64,000 nucleotides of DNA from Betaproteobacteria bacterium (GTDB taxonomy: Bacteria; Pseudomonadota; Gammaproteobacteria; Burkholderiales; SG8-39), in contig JADJPT010000005.1 in assembly GCA_016713125.1 (NCBI GenBank), forward strand, positions 62,001 through 126,000, written 5' to 3'. Under the pieces are notes generated by a model. It ran no database searches. It was not told where the DNA came from and was given only the letters and a program-made list of their open reading frames with translations. The translations under genes and the position numbers were made by a program. Below are positions 8,989 through 17,483 of the stretch, one piece after another. Position 1 is the first letter of the stretch, and each line of letters begins with the position of its first letter.

Positions 8989-10255
8989 GTGAACCCTTCC
9001 AAGGCCTGCTGCTCGACCTCTGGTCCGACCTGCGTCAGCCCGTCATTTCTGGCAGGTCGGCGTGCTCGCGGTCTGTGTGGCGCTCGCCTGGGTCATCAGC
9101 CGTTTTGGGCAGATGCATGTCGCGAAGGACAATTCGCGCGCCCTTCGCGTCGGGGCGGCCAGTCTGAACCGGATCATCTTTCCGCTGGCGGTGATGCTGG
9201 CCCTGCTGGCCGCGCGCGCCGCGCTCGGGCGATTCATGAATGTGAATCTGCTGTCGGTGGCGATCCCGCTGTTTGCGGCGCTGGCCGGTGTGCGCTTCGT
9301 TGTTTACATGCTGCGCCTCGCGTTCGCGCCCAGCGGCGCACTGGCTGCATTCGAGCGGATTATCGCGATCCTGATCTGGGCGGCGTTGGCCCTGCACCTG
9401 ACCGGGTTGCTGCCCGAGATCGAGGCGCTGCTCGAAGGGGTGAAGCTCTCCATCGGCAAGAGCCGATTTACCCTGCTCACTGCGCTGCAGGCGGTGTTCT
9501 GGGTGCTGGTCACGCTGCTTCTCGCGTTGTGGGCAGGCAGCGCCCTGGAGGCCCGCCTGATGCGCGCCGAAGCCTTGCATTCGAGCCTGCGCGTGGTCCT
9601 GGCGCGCTTGGGCAGGGCGGCGCTGCTGGTGCTGACTGTGCTGGTGGTGCTTCCGGTGGTAGGCGTGGATCTGACCGTCTTGTCGGTGTTCGGCGGGGCG
9701 CTGGGTGTGGGCCTGGGCCTGGGCTTGCAGAAGATCGCCAGCAATTACGTTTCCGGCTTCATCGTGCTGCTCGATCGGTCGATCCGCATCGGTGACTGGG
9801 TCACGGCCGACAATCACTACGGCGAGGTCAGGCGGATCACGACCCGGTATACGGTGGTGCGTTCGCTGTCCGGGCTCGATGCGATCATCCCGAACGACGC
9901 ACTGGTGACTTCCACGGTGCTCAACCACACGTACGGCGACAAGCAGTTGCGGCTGACGCTGAAAGTCTCGGTGGCTTACGCGACCGACATGCCTCCGGTG
10001 CTGGCCCTGCTCAAGGACATCGCACTGAGACATCCGCGCGTGCTGCGCGAGCCGGAACCTGCGGCGATGATCGTGAATCTGGGTGAAAGCGGCGTGGATC
10101 TGGAACTGGGCTATTGGATCGAAGACCCTGAGAAAGGACGTGCCAGCATCGGTTCCGACCTGAGCCTTGCCGTGCTGGCCGAGTTCCGCGCGCACGGGAT
10201 CGAAATTCCCTTTCCGCAACGGGAGCTTAGGATGCTAAGCCCGTCACCGGAATAA
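8989..10255 (+). CDS. Mechanosensitive ion channel, MscS family (two apparent frameshifts at N-terminus)
   Basis: Inner-membrane channel that opens under membrane tension to release solutes during osmotic downshock. Reconstructed length is about 422 residues: five or six predicted helices, the pore-lining helix with the glycine/alanine pattern FGGALGVGLGLGLQKIASNYVSG (split here for description around 9690-9760), then the soluble beta domain IGDWVT...GEVRRITTRYTVVRS. The uninterrupted frame begins only at 9062. Upstream, the family-like start FQGLLLDLWSDLRQPV is encoded if a C is restored in CCC at 8994-8996 and a T in TTT at 9046-9048, giving a GTG start at 8989. Both defects are homopolymer undercalls, so I treat them as sequencing errors. 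Confidence 0.88.
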
Positions 10256-10348
10256 GTTCCGCAAGGGGTTCGAAATTATCCCTTCCGGGGGACGGGGGGT
10301 TCGCGTAGAATTCGCGCAACTCTTTCATAACTCAAGACAATTATCCCG

Positions 10349-11530
10349 ATGTTTTTCTCAGGAATTCTCGATTTGCCGTGGTGGGGCTTGGTTGTTTTCG
10401 CCCCTTGTCCTGACGCACATCACCATCGCGTCGGTCACCATCTTCCTGCACCGCCACCAGGCGCATCGCGCCATCGACCTGCACCCGATTGCCTCGCATT
10501 TCTTCCGATTCTGGCTCTGGCTGACGACGGGCATGGTGACCAAGGAGTGGGCGGCGATACACCGCAAGCACCATGCCAAATGCGAAACCGCCGAGGACCC
10601 GCACAGCCCGCAGATCTACGGGATCAACCGGGTTCTGTGGGGCGGCGTGTTCCTGTACGTCAAGGAGTCGCACAACAAGGACACGATGGAGCGTTACGGC
10701 CACGGCACGCCGGACGACTATCTCGAGCGCAACTTGTACACGCGACATGCAGTCCTCGGGCTGACCCTGATGGGCGCCATCAACATCCTGCTGTTCGGCG
10801 TGGTGCCGGGCCTCACGATACTGGCGGTGCAGATCGCCTGGATCCCGTTCTGGGCGGCCGGCGTCATCAACGGCGTCGGACACTGGTTCGGCTACCGAAA
10901 TTTCGCCGCCGCGGACGCCAGCACCAACATCTTCCCCTGGGGAATCCTGATCGGCGGTGAGGAGCTGCACAACAATCACCACGCTCACGCAACCTCGGCC
11001 AAGTTGTCCTCGAAGTGGTACGAGTTCGACATTGGCTGGATGTACATCCGCATCCTCGAGACGCTGGGGCTGGCTACGGTCAAGAAAGTCGCTCCCACGC
11101 CACGCTTCGCCGCAGCCAAGCCGGTCGCGGCGCTGGACACGGCGACGCTGAACGCGGTGATCACCAACCGCTATGACGTGCTTTCCCGTTACACGAAATC
11201 GATCCAGCGCACCTATGCGCAGGAGCTCGAGCGCCTGAGGCATTCGGCCGAGGACGCGCAGACGCTGCAATCCCTCAAGCGCAAGCTGCTGCGCGTTCAG
11301 GAGTTGTCGGAAGTCAAGCGCGTGCGTCTGGTGGAAGCCTTGCAAAACAGCAAGGCGCGGGCCCTGGCGACGCTGGTCGCCATGCGCGAGGAATTGATCG
11401 CGTTGTGGGAGCGCTCCACGGTGTCCAGGAGCAACTCCTCAAACAGTTCCAGGACTGGTGCCACCGCGCCGAATCCAGCGGCATTGCACCGCTTGCCGAG
11501 TTTTCCCAGAGGCTGCGCTCTTACGCCTGA
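10349..11530 (+). CDS. Fatty acid desaturase (two compensating apparent frameshifts)
   Basis: Membrane-bound acyl-CoA/acyl-lipid desaturase of the OLE1/DesC type, which inserts a double bond into saturated acyl chains with a di-iron centre. All three histidine boxes are present: HRHQAH, HRKHH and HNNHH, between hydrophobic helix pairs. Reconstructed length is about 393 residues. The start MFFSGILDLPWWGLVV is in a different frame from the histidine boxes; removing one C from CCCC at 10401-10404 joins them. Near the end, adding one G at 11428-11429 restores a helical, charged C-terminus ending RLRSYA; without it the frame runs on for 500 bases through the ribosomal protein genes. The gene ends at the strong terminator shared with rpmG. 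Confidence 0.88.
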
Positions 11531-11542
11531 AGCTGGGGCGCC

Positions 11543-11580
11543 AAAACAAAAAAGCCCGCAATCGCGGGCTTTTTTGTTTC
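11543..11580. terminator. Bidirectional Rho-independent terminator
   Basis: The stem GCCCGC (11554-11559) pairs with GCGGGC (11564-11569) across an AATC loop, with AAACAAAAAA on the left and TTTTTTGTTT on the right. It therefore has a U-tract in either direction and serves both the desaturase gene (plus) and rpmBG (minus). Confidence 0.9.
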
Positions 11581-11594
11581 GACCAAGGGGACGA

Positions 11595-11750
11595 CTATTT
11601 CAGCTTGGTCTCTTTGTAGATCACGTGCTTGCGCGCCTTCGGATCGAATTTCTTGATCTCGAGCTTGTCGGGCGTGGTGCGCTTGTTCTTGGTGGTGGTG
11701 TAGAAATGGCCGGTGCCGGCCGTCGATTCGAGTTTGATCTTCTCGCGCAT
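11595..11750 (-). CDS. rpmG: 50S ribosomal protein L33
   Basis: A 51-residue ribosomal protein of the large subunit, too short for many ORF callers. The translation begins MREKIKLESTAGTGHFYTTT and continues KNKRTTPDKLEIKKFDPKAR, the L33 family sequence. It lacks the CxxC zinc-ribbon pairs, so it is the zinc-independent form common in proteobacteria. It follows rpmB by 12 bases, the usual rpmBG operon, and ends at the bidirectional terminator. Confidence 0.96.
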   Translation of the reverse strand: MREKIKLESTAGTGHFYTTTKNKRTTPDKLEIKKFDPKARKHVIYKETKLK

Positions 11751-11762
11751 TTCAAAAACTCC

Positions 11763-11996
11763 TTAGATCTGGCCTTTGGCGCGCAGGTCGGCGAGCACGG
11801 CTTCGATGCCGAGCTTGTCGATCTTGCGCAGACCGGAGGTGGACACGCGCAGACGAACCCAGCGGTTCTCGCTCTCGACCCAGAACCTGCGGTAATGCAG
11901 GTTGGGCTGGAACGTCCGTATGGTCTTGTTGTTCGCGTGCGAGACCAGGTGGCCCTTCATCGGCTTTTTGCCGGTGACTTGGCAGACTCGGGACAT
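11763..11996 (-). CDS. rpmB: 50S ribosomal protein L28
   Basis: A 77-residue large-subunit ribosomal protein. The start SRVCQVTGKKPMKG and the core VSHANNKTIRTFQPNLHYRR, FWVESENRWVRLRVST are diagnostic. The start codon is preceded by GGAG at a good distance. It is first in the rpmB-rpmG operon, and its promoter lies within the 3' end of the DUF3025 gene. Confidence 0.97.
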   Translation of the reverse strand: MSRVCQVTGKKPMKGHLVSHANNKTIRTFQPNLHYRRFWVESENRWVRLRVSTSGLRKIDKLGIEAVLADLRAKGQI

Positions 11997-12021
11997 GAGA
12001 GGCTCCGCGGAAAAAGGCGAG

Positions 12022-12051
12022 ATTTTACACGCAATTAGCCGAAAGTTTCAA
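12022..12051 (-). promoter_or_regulatory. Predicted sigma70 promoter of rpmBG
   Basis: On the minus strand, TTGAAA (12051-12046) and TAAAAT (12027-12022) are separated by 18 bases, about 25 bases upstream of the rpmB start. Each box matches the consensus at five of six positions. It overlaps the stop of the upstream DUF3025 gene, so the ribosomal operon can be expressed independently. Confidence 0.6.
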
Positions 12052-12856
12052 GGGCCTTGTCGTGGCGTCGTTGCGGCCTGAACCAACGGGTGTCGGCGTA
12101 GAACCCGGGAGCGTCGTTGCCCGGCATCCAGCCGGGGTAGCCGAAGATCGGCAGCGGGGGCAGTAGACGCGGCGTGGCCTCCTCGGGCAACTCCTGCACC
12201 CAGGTGGCCGCCCCCGCGTCGAGCAACCGGGTGAGATCTTCGACGGGGTGCCCAAGTTCTTGCTCGGAGACATTTATAAACAATGCCTTGCATGTAATTC
12301 CCGGGTATGGCGCCTGGGCCTTTTCGTAGGCGGCGTGGCCGAGAATCACGAATCGCATGGCACGCTGCACCGCCTCGCGGCGCGCCCAGAACAATTCCAT
12401 CCAGCGTGCTTCTCGGACGCACGCGGCGAGTCCGGGATCCGCGCAGGCGACGACGACTCCGCTTTCGTCGAGCAGGGTGAGCAGGTCGCGCAACCGGCCG
12501 CGTGCACCGCCTTCCCGGGGGATGCGCGCGGCATGTCGGGCGTTCATTGCCGCTTTGCTGCGCGGGAATGCGAGCCACGCCAGTGCGTTGAACAGGTCGT
12601 GCACATTGCCGGTACGGGTGGGTACCCGCCCGGTTGCACGGATATGCAGTTCATAGCCGCAGGCAGCGGCTTCCTCGGGTGGACAGAAGCCGATCGGCAG
12701 GCCTTCGAGCGTTCGCGGCGGCTGAACTGCGGTCCGTGCCAGCTGGTTCAAGTCGTCCAGCGTGGGCCAATCAGGGCCCAGTCGCCGCAGCCAGGGTTGC
12801 AGCGGAGCGAAAGCCGGGTGCGCGAGCGCCCCCGGGTTCAGTCCGCCAGCCGCCAT
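12035..12856 (-). CDS. DUF3025 domain-containing protein
   Basis: A 273-residue protein of unknown function matching the DUF3025 family, with the conserved block GNVHDLFNALAWLAFPRSK and the downstream ARIPREGG and LLDESGVVV regions. It has no signal peptide or membrane helix and is predicted to be cytoplasmic. The start ATG at 12856 lies inside the last codons of pyrC (19-base overlap), indicating translational coupling. The frame extends further upstream only as an out-of-frame shadow of pyrC. Family members often lie next to pyrC or housekeeping genes, but no biochemical role is known to me. Confidence 0.85.
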   Translation of the reverse strand: MAAGGLNPGALAHPAFAPLQPWLRRLGPDWPTLDDLNQLARTAVQPPRTLEGLPIGFCPPEEAAACGYELHIRATGRVPTRTGNVHDLFNALAWLAFPRSKAAMNARHAARIPREGGARGRLRDLLTLLDESGVVVACADPGLAACVREARWMELFWARREAVQRAMRFVILGHAAYEKAQAPYPGITCKALFINVSEQELGHPVEDLTRLLDAGAATWVQELPEEATPRLLPPLPIFGYPGWMPGNDAPGFYADTRWFRPQRRHDKALETFG

Positions 12857-13872
12857 GCAAGCGACTCGCCGGCGCGCATGGGCACCACGGTGTGCTCGCC
12901 GAACGCATAGTTCTCGGGTATCCGCCACTCCTTGCGTTCGAGTCTTATCGACCCGGTATTGCGCGGCAGACCGTAGAAATCGGCTCCGTGGAAGCTCGCA
13001 AACCCCTCCAGCTTGTCCAGCGCGTGCGCTTCCTCGAAAGCCGTCGCGTACAGCTCGAGCGCGGCGTGCGCGGTGTACAGGCCCGCGCAGCCGCAGGCCG
13101 CTTCCTTGGTGTGCTGCGCGTGCGGCGCACTGTCCGTGCCTAGAAAGAACTTCGGATTGCCGGAAGTGGCGGCTTCGACCAGGGCTTCCCGGTGTTCCTC
13201 GCGCTTGAGCACCGGCAGGCAGTAGTTGTGCGGCCGTATGCCTCCCTGGAACAGCGCGTTGCGATTCATCAGCAGGTGGTGCGCCGTGATCGTCGCGCCG
13301 ATATTCGGCCCGGTGACCTCGACATAGTGCACCGCGTCGCGCGTGGTGATGTGCTCGAACACGACCTTGAGTCCGGGAAAGCGCTCCACCAGCGGTCCAA
13401 GCACATTCTCGATGAATGCCTTCTCGCGATCGAACACGTCGATCTCCGGATCGGTCACCTCGCCGTGCACCAACAGCGGCATGCCGAGCTCCTCCATCTT
13501 CTCGAGCGTATGAAAGCAGCGCGAGATGCGCGTCACACCGGCATCTGAGTGAGTGGTGGCGCCTGCGGGATAGAGCTTCACCGCATGCACGCGGCCTGAC
13601 AGTCGGGCACGGGAGATCTCCTCGGGCGGCGTATCGTCAGTCAGGTACAGGGTCATCAGCGGCTCGAATCTGGCGCCGTCGGGCAGCGCGGCGAGGATGA
13701 GTTCGCGATACTCGAGGGCGCGCTTCGTGGTGGTGACCGGCGGTCGCAGATTGGGCATCACGATGGCGCGCGCGAAACGGCGCGCCGTATCGGGTAGAAC
13801 GTCGTGCATGGCCGCGCCGTCGCGCAGATGCAGGTGCCAGTCGTCTGGCCGGGTTATGGTGATCGAGTCCAA
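12838..13872 (-). CDS. pyrC: Dihydroorotase
   Basis: Cyclises N-carbamoyl-L-aspartate to dihydroorotate in pyrimidine synthesis. At 344 residues it is the class II (E. coli PyrC-like) form. Metal-binding motifs are in place: DDWHLHLRDG (residues 10-19, HxH), the carboxylated lysine in AVKLYPAG, VHGEV, FEHITT and the catalytic aspartate in LGTDSAPH. It lies 56 bases downstream of rsmI and overlaps the DUF3025 start. Confidence 0.97.
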   Translation of the reverse strand: MDSITITRPDDWHLHLRDGAAMHDVLPDTARRFARAIVMPNLRPPVTTTKRALEYRELILAALPDGARFEPLMTLYLTDDTPPEEISRARLSGRVHAVKLYPAGATTHSDAGVTRISRCFHTLEKMEELGMPLLVHGEVTDPEIDVFDREKAFIENVLGPLVERFPGLKVVFEHITTRDAVHYVEVTGPNIGATITAHHLLMNRNALFQGGIRPHNYCLPVLKREEHREALVEAATSGNPKFFLGTDSAPHAQHTKEAACGCAGLYTAHAALELYATAFEEAHALDKLEGFASFHGADFYGLPRNTGSIRLERKEWRIPENYAFGEHTVVPMRAGESLAWRLAD

Positions 13873-13928
13873 GTGGTGGCTTCCGGGTCGGATGTGATGT
13901 GGCGTCGCGTGGGAGTGGGATTTTACCG

Positions 13929-14801
13929 TCAGGCCTCGTCGGACTTCTCCGCCAACGCCAGGGCGCGTGCATAGAGGGCATTCTTGGAAGCGCCGGTGAT
14001 GCGTGCAGCCGCCCGCGCTGCGGCACTTACCGGCAGTTCCGCAAGCAGGATGCCGAGCACCCGTTCGCTCTCCGTATCCTCCTGGGGCGCCACGGGAGGG
14101 CGTGGTCCGAGCACCAGTACGAACTCACCCTGCTGGCGGTGCGCGTGTGCCGCCAGCCAGGCCGGCCCATCTGCCAGACGCATGCGTGACACTTCCTCGA
14201 ACTTCTTGGTGAGCTCGCGGGCGAACACGATCTCGCGCTCGGTGCCGTAGGCGGCGATCAGGTCCTCGACTGCGGCGAGCACCCGATGCGGCGCTTCGTA
14301 GAGGATCAGCGGGCAACCGGCATCGAGTTCGGCGAGGACTTTCCTGCGTGCGGCGGCGGCGGCGGGCAGGAAGCCGGCGAACAGGAAGCGATCGGCCAGA
14401 AAACCGCTGGCGGCGTAGGCGGCGATCGCGGCGTTCGGACCGGGCACGGTCGAGACGCGAACGCCGGCTGCGTGTGCTGCCGCGACAAGAAGGGCGCCCG
14501 GGTCGGAGACCGCCGGCGTCCCGGCGTCGCTGACCAGGGCGATGCGGCTGCCGGCAAGCAGGGCTTCGAGCAGCTTGTCGCTCGCGGCGCGTTCGTTGTG
14601 CGCGTGCAGTGCGACGGTGCGTGTCGCGATCCCGTGCGCGGCCAGCAAGGTGCGGGTGGTGCGGGTGTCCTCGCAGGCGATGAGGTCGGCGCCGGCCAGC
14701 GTCTCGCAGGCGCGCGGCGAGAGATCGGAAAGGTTGCCGATCGGGGTCGCGACGAGCATCAGCTCGCCGTGGCGCGGGGCAGGGACGTGTTGGTTGGGCA
14801 T
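13929..14801 (-). CDS. rsmI: 16S rRNA (cytidine-1402-2'-O)-methyltransferase
   Basis: RsmI methylates the ribose of C1402 in 16S rRNA, fine-tuning decoding. The 290-residue length is standard. Tetrapyrrole-methylase-fold motifs are seen: LMLVATPIGNLSDLSPRA near the N-terminus, CEDTRTTRTLL, the GxP loop region IALVSDAGTPAVSDPGA, and TVPGPNAAIAAYAASGF. The ATG at 14801 is chosen because homology starts just after it; the frame extends upstream by 164 codons across the divergent yraN gene with no homology. Divergence from yraN with a 69-base gap matches the rsmI/yraN neighbourhood common in proteobacteria. Confidence 0.95.
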   Translation of the reverse strand: MPNQHVPAPRHGELMLVATPIGNLSDLSPRACETLAGADLIACEDTRTTRTLLAAHGIATRTVALHAHNERAASDKLLEALLAGSRIALVSDAGTPAVSDPGALLVAAAHAAGVRVSTVPGPNAAIAAYAASGFLADRFLFAGFLPAAAAARRKVLAELDAGCPLILYEAPHRVLAAVEDLIAAYGTEREIVFARELTKKFEEVSRMRLADGPAWLAAHAHRQQGEFVLVLGPRPPVAPQEDTESERVLGILLAELPVSAAARAAARITGASKNALYARALALAEKSDEA

Positions 14802-14870
14802 GTGGGAGGCCGGCAGGTCAACGTCGATTGTGCTGGTTCGTTGAACCCAGGGCAACCCGGAGGATGGCTC

Positions 14871-15218
14871 ATGGGCACAGGGGATTCGGGAAGGGACGCG
14901 GAGCGGCTGGCCGAGCGCATGCTGGCGCAGGCGGGACTGGTCGTTCTGGAACGCAACTTCCGATGCCGTCATGGCGAGATCGATCTGGTCGCCCGCGACG
15001 GCGACACCTTCGTGTTCTGCGAGGTTCGTCTGCGCCGCAGCACCGGCTACGGCGGCGCCGCCGAGAGCATAACGACACACAAGCAGCGACGCATTGCCGC
15101 TGCCGCGCGTTACTACCTGGCCGGACGGCGTGAGGCGCCATGCCGCTTCGACGTGGTGCTGTTCGACGCAATCGAGGCCGGTGCCGGGTGCTGGATCCGC
15201 GATGCATTCTGCCTTTAG
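14871..15218 (+). CDS. yraN: UPF0102 (YraN) family protein, nuclease-like fold
   Basis: A 115-residue member of UPF0102 with the restriction-endonuclease-like motif: ERNFRCRHGEIDLVARDG followed by FVFCEVRLRRS and a conserved QRRIAAAARYYL helix. The E-I-D...F-CEVR pattern corresponds to the PD-(D/E)xK fold; the lysine usual after E-V is replaced by arginine (EVRLR), as also occurs in family members. Function is not firmly known. A CGGAGGAT site lies just upstream of the ATG. It heads a plus-strand cluster with the HIRAN, SIS and BON genes. Confidence 0.92.
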   Translation: MGTGDSGRDAERLAERMLAQAGLVVLERNFRCRHGEIDLVARDGDTFVFCEVRLRRSTGYGGAAESITTHKQRRIAAAARYYLAGRREAPCRFDVVLFDAIEAGAGCWIRDAFCL

Positions 15219-15606
15219 GACGGCTTGCGCCGTGGTCATGCTGCTGCTGGCGGCGACGTGCGGACATGCGCTTGCGGACGCGCAGGGGCGCAATCGCGGC
15301 GAGGTCAGAATGCTTGTGCAACGCTCGCCCTTGGCGGGCCTGCGCTACGGGGAGGCTGCAGGCGTGTGGGATCGCCTGCGGCTGGGGGACGAGCTCGAAC
15401 TGTCGCGTGAGCCCGACAACCCCTTCGACGCGAACGCCATTCGCGTCGATTGGCGTGGCCGCAAGCTCGGCTACGTTCCTCGTCGCGACAATGCCGCGCT
15501 TTCCTGGGCCATGGATCGCGGCGAGGCGCTGCGTGCGCGCATCAGCGGACTCGCGCAGCGCAGCCGAACCTCGCATCGGGTCGAACTTGAGGTCTATATG
15601 GAGTGA
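15202..15606 (+). CDS. Exported HIRAN domain-containing protein
   Basis: A 134-residue protein with an N-terminal hydrophobic leader (about residues 8-26, CAVVMLLLAATCGHALA) followed by a HIRAN domain from about residue 38: YGEAAGVWDRLRLGDELELS, then REPDNPFDANAIRVDW and RKLGYVPRRDNAALSW. HIRAN domains are usually DNA-end or nucleic-acid-binding modules in helicases such as HLTF, so an exported single-domain version is unusual; such small secreted versions are annotated in betaproteobacteria without function. It overlaps the end of yraN by 17 bases, implying coupled translation. Periplasmic location is inference from the leader. Confidence 0.82.
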   Translation: MHSAFRTACAVVMLLLAATCGHALADAQGRNRGEVRMLVQRSPLAGLRYGEAAGVWDRLRLGDELELSREPDNPFDANAIRVDWRGRKLGYVPRRDNAALSWAMDRGEALRARISGLAQRSRTSHRVELEVYME

Positions 15607-15657
15607 TTGCCGGTAGAGGCACGGCGCACGCGGCGCACAGGCGTGTAACATCCTGCG

Positions 15658-16290
15658 ATGGGCCATACAGACAAGACCTTGGAGAATACGATCGCGAACG
15701 CCGGGCTGTCGGCGCGGGTCGAGGCGCACTTCGCCGCCAGCGCCGAATTGAAGACGAGGGCGGCCAGCCTCATGTCGGCGTCGATCGCGGGTGCCATCGC
15801 CCTGATGGCAGCAAGCCTGCAGGCCGGCGGCAAGATACTCGCCTGCGGCAACGGCGGGTCGGCCGCCGATGCACAGCATTTTTCCGCCGAATTGCTGAAT
15901 CGCTTCGAGATCGAGCGAGCGCCTCTGGCGGCACTTGCGCTCACCACCGACACCTCGACGCTGACCTCGGTCGCCAACGATTACAGTTTCGAGCAGATCT
16001 TCGCCAAACAGATCCAGGCCCTGGGTCGCCGCGGTGACGTGTTGCTCGCCATATCCACGTCAGGTGGTTCGGCAAATGTCATGGCGGCGATTCGCGCCGC
16101 TGCTCAGGCGGGCATGGCGACGGTGGCGTTGACCGGAAACGGCGGGGGCAAGATCGCGGGACTGCTCGGCCCGGACGATGTGCATATCTGCGTGCCGCAT
16201 GAAGTAACGGCGCGTATCCAGGAGGTTCATTTGCTGACCCTGCATTGCCTGTGCGACGGCATCGATGCAGTTCTATTCGGAGCGAGATGA
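15658..16290 (+). CDS. SIS domain protein, phosphoheptose isomerase / DiaA-like
   Basis: A 210-residue single SIS-domain protein. The sugar-phosphate loop ILACGNGGSAADAQHFSAEL is intact, and LLAISTSGGSANVMAAI forms the second phosphate-binding segment. Two roles are possible. As GmhA it isomerises sedoheptulose 7-phosphate for LPS heptose synthesis, supported by the heptose-phosphate adenylyltransferase gene two genes downstream. As DiaA it binds DnaA and promotes replication initiation, supported by the yraN-diaA-dolP order around it and by DiaA-like stretches such as NRFEIERAPLAALALTTD and ARIQEVHLLTLHCLCDGID. Sequence alone does not decide, so no symbol is given. Its stop overlaps the start of the next gene. 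Confidence 0.9.
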   Translation: MGHTDKTLENTIANAGLSARVEAHFAASAELKTRAASLMSASIAGAIALMAASLQAGGKILACGNGGSAADAQHFSAELLNRFEIERAPLAALALTTDTSTLTSVANDYSFEQIFAKQIQALGRRGDVLLAISTSGGSANVMAAIRAAAQAGMATVALTGNGGGKIAGLLGPDDVHICVPHEVTARIQEVHLLTLHCLCDGIDAVLFGAR

Positions 16291-16937
16291 TGATGATGAG
16301 AACCGGCTGCTTGGCTTTGATCGCTGTGAGTTTTGCCGCCCTGCTGCAGGGGTGCGTGCCGGTGGCGGCGGTGGGGGTCGGAATGGGCGTATCGGCGGTC
16401 AGCGACCGGCGCACACCCGGGACGCAGATCGAGGACGAAGGCATCGAACTGCGCACCAGCAACCGCATCAGCGAGCGCTGGGGCTCCAAGGTGCAGGTCG
16501 GCGTGACCGGATACAACCGCAGCGTGCTGCTCACCGGAGAGGTTTCGGATGCGGCGACCCGCGATGCGGTCGGCAAGCTCGCCGCCGGTGTTCCCAACGT
16601 CAAAGCGGTGACCAACGAGATCGTCGTTGCAGGGCTGTCGACGCTGTCCGCGCGTTCGAATGACTCTTTCATCACGTCCAAGGTCAAGGCGCGCTTTGTC
16701 GAGGCCGGAAAGTTCAATCCTTTGCACGTCAAGGTGGTGACCGAAGCAGGAACGGTGTTCCTGCTTGGCATCGTCACGCAGGGAGAAGCCGACGCGGCGA
16801 CCGAGATCGCGCGTACCACCGGCGGAGTGCGCAAGGTCGTGCGCCTGTTCGAGTACTGCAAGGTCACCGATGAGGTGTGCCGCCCCGCGGAAGCCGCGAA
16901 GGGCGAACCGGCCAAGCCCGCGGCAAGCAGCAAGTAA
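16287..16937 (+). CDS. BON domain lipoprotein, DolP/YraP-like
   Basis: A 216-residue lipoprotein: leader with lipobox LLQGC near residue 20, then two BON domains (about residues 52-118 and 125-195), recognisable from NRSVLLTGEVSDAATRDAV, the VPNVKAVTNEIVV strand pair, and AGTVFLLGIVTQGEADAATE, and a short Ala/Pro/Lys-rich tail. DolP is an outer-membrane lipoprotein that binds anionic phospholipids and supports envelope integrity. The four tandem ATG codons overlap the previous stop; GGAG lies 6 bases before the first. The order yraN-(HIRAN)-SIS-BON parallels E. coli yraN-diaA-dolP. Confidence 0.9.
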   Translation: MMMMRTGCLALIAVSFAALLQGCVPVAAVGVGMGVSAVSDRRTPGTQIEDEGIELRTSNRISERWGSKVQVGVTGYNRSVLLTGEVSDAATRDAVGKLAAGVPNVKAVTNEIVVAGLSTLSARSNDSFITSKVKARFVEAGKFNPLHVKVVTEAGTVFLLGIVTQGEADAATEIARTTGGVRKVVRLFEYCKVTDEVCRPAEAAKGEPAKPAASSK

Positions 16938-16941
16938 CGCG

Positions 16942-17430
16942 GTGTCGCCGCTCCGGCCAGCTTTCGAGCGCAAGGTCCGCGATCCGGGGTCTCTGCTGGC
17001 GGGCATAGCAGGAGCGCCGCGGCCACTGGTGTTCACCAATGGCGTGTTCGACATCCTGCATCGCGGACATGCCACCTATCTTGCCCAGGCACGCGCCATG
17101 GGCGCATGTCTCGCCGTGGGCCTGAACAGTGATGCTTCGGTCCGGCGACTGGGCAAGGGTGAGGGCAGGCCGGTGAATCCGCTCGCCGATCGTGCCGCCG
17201 TGCTCGCCGCGCTGGAGTCCGTCGATTACGTGACCTGGTTCGAGGACGACACGCCGCTGGCGCTGATCCTGGCCTTGCGTCCCGACGTGCTGGTGAAGGG
17301 CGGCGACTGGCCGGTCGAGCGCATGGTGGGCGCCCGCGAGGTGCTTGGCTGGGGGGGGCGGGCGGTCTCGATTCCTTTCGAGCACGAGCGTTCGACCACG
17401 GCCCTGCTCGGACGCATCCGCGGCAGCTGA
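16942..17430 (+). CDS. rfaE2: D-glycero-beta-D-manno-heptose 1-phosphate adenylyltransferase
   Basis: A 162-residue nucleotidyltransferase equivalent to the C-terminal half of HldE. It makes ADP-heptose for the LPS inner core. The nucleotidyltransferase motif is FTNGVFDILHRGHATYL, followed by VGLNSDASVRRLGKGEGRPVN and the substrate loop VKGGDW, ending in a region reading FEHERSTTALLGRIR. It starts with GTG four bases after the BON gene stop. No kinase half (RfaE1) is in the window. The neighbouring SIS gene could be the first enzyme of the same pathway. Confidence 0.92.
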   Translation: MSPLRPAFERKVRDPGSLLAGIAGAPRPLVFTNGVFDILHRGHATYLAQARAMGACLAVGLNSDASVRRLGKGEGRPVNPLADRAAVLAALESVDYVTWFEDDTPLALILALRPDVLVKGGDWPVERMVGAREVLGWGGRAVSIPFEHERSTTALLGRIRGS

Positions 17431-17483
17431 GAGATGGCGAACGGGCGTGATCCCAGCGTCCGGGCATTGGTACACTTGCCGCC

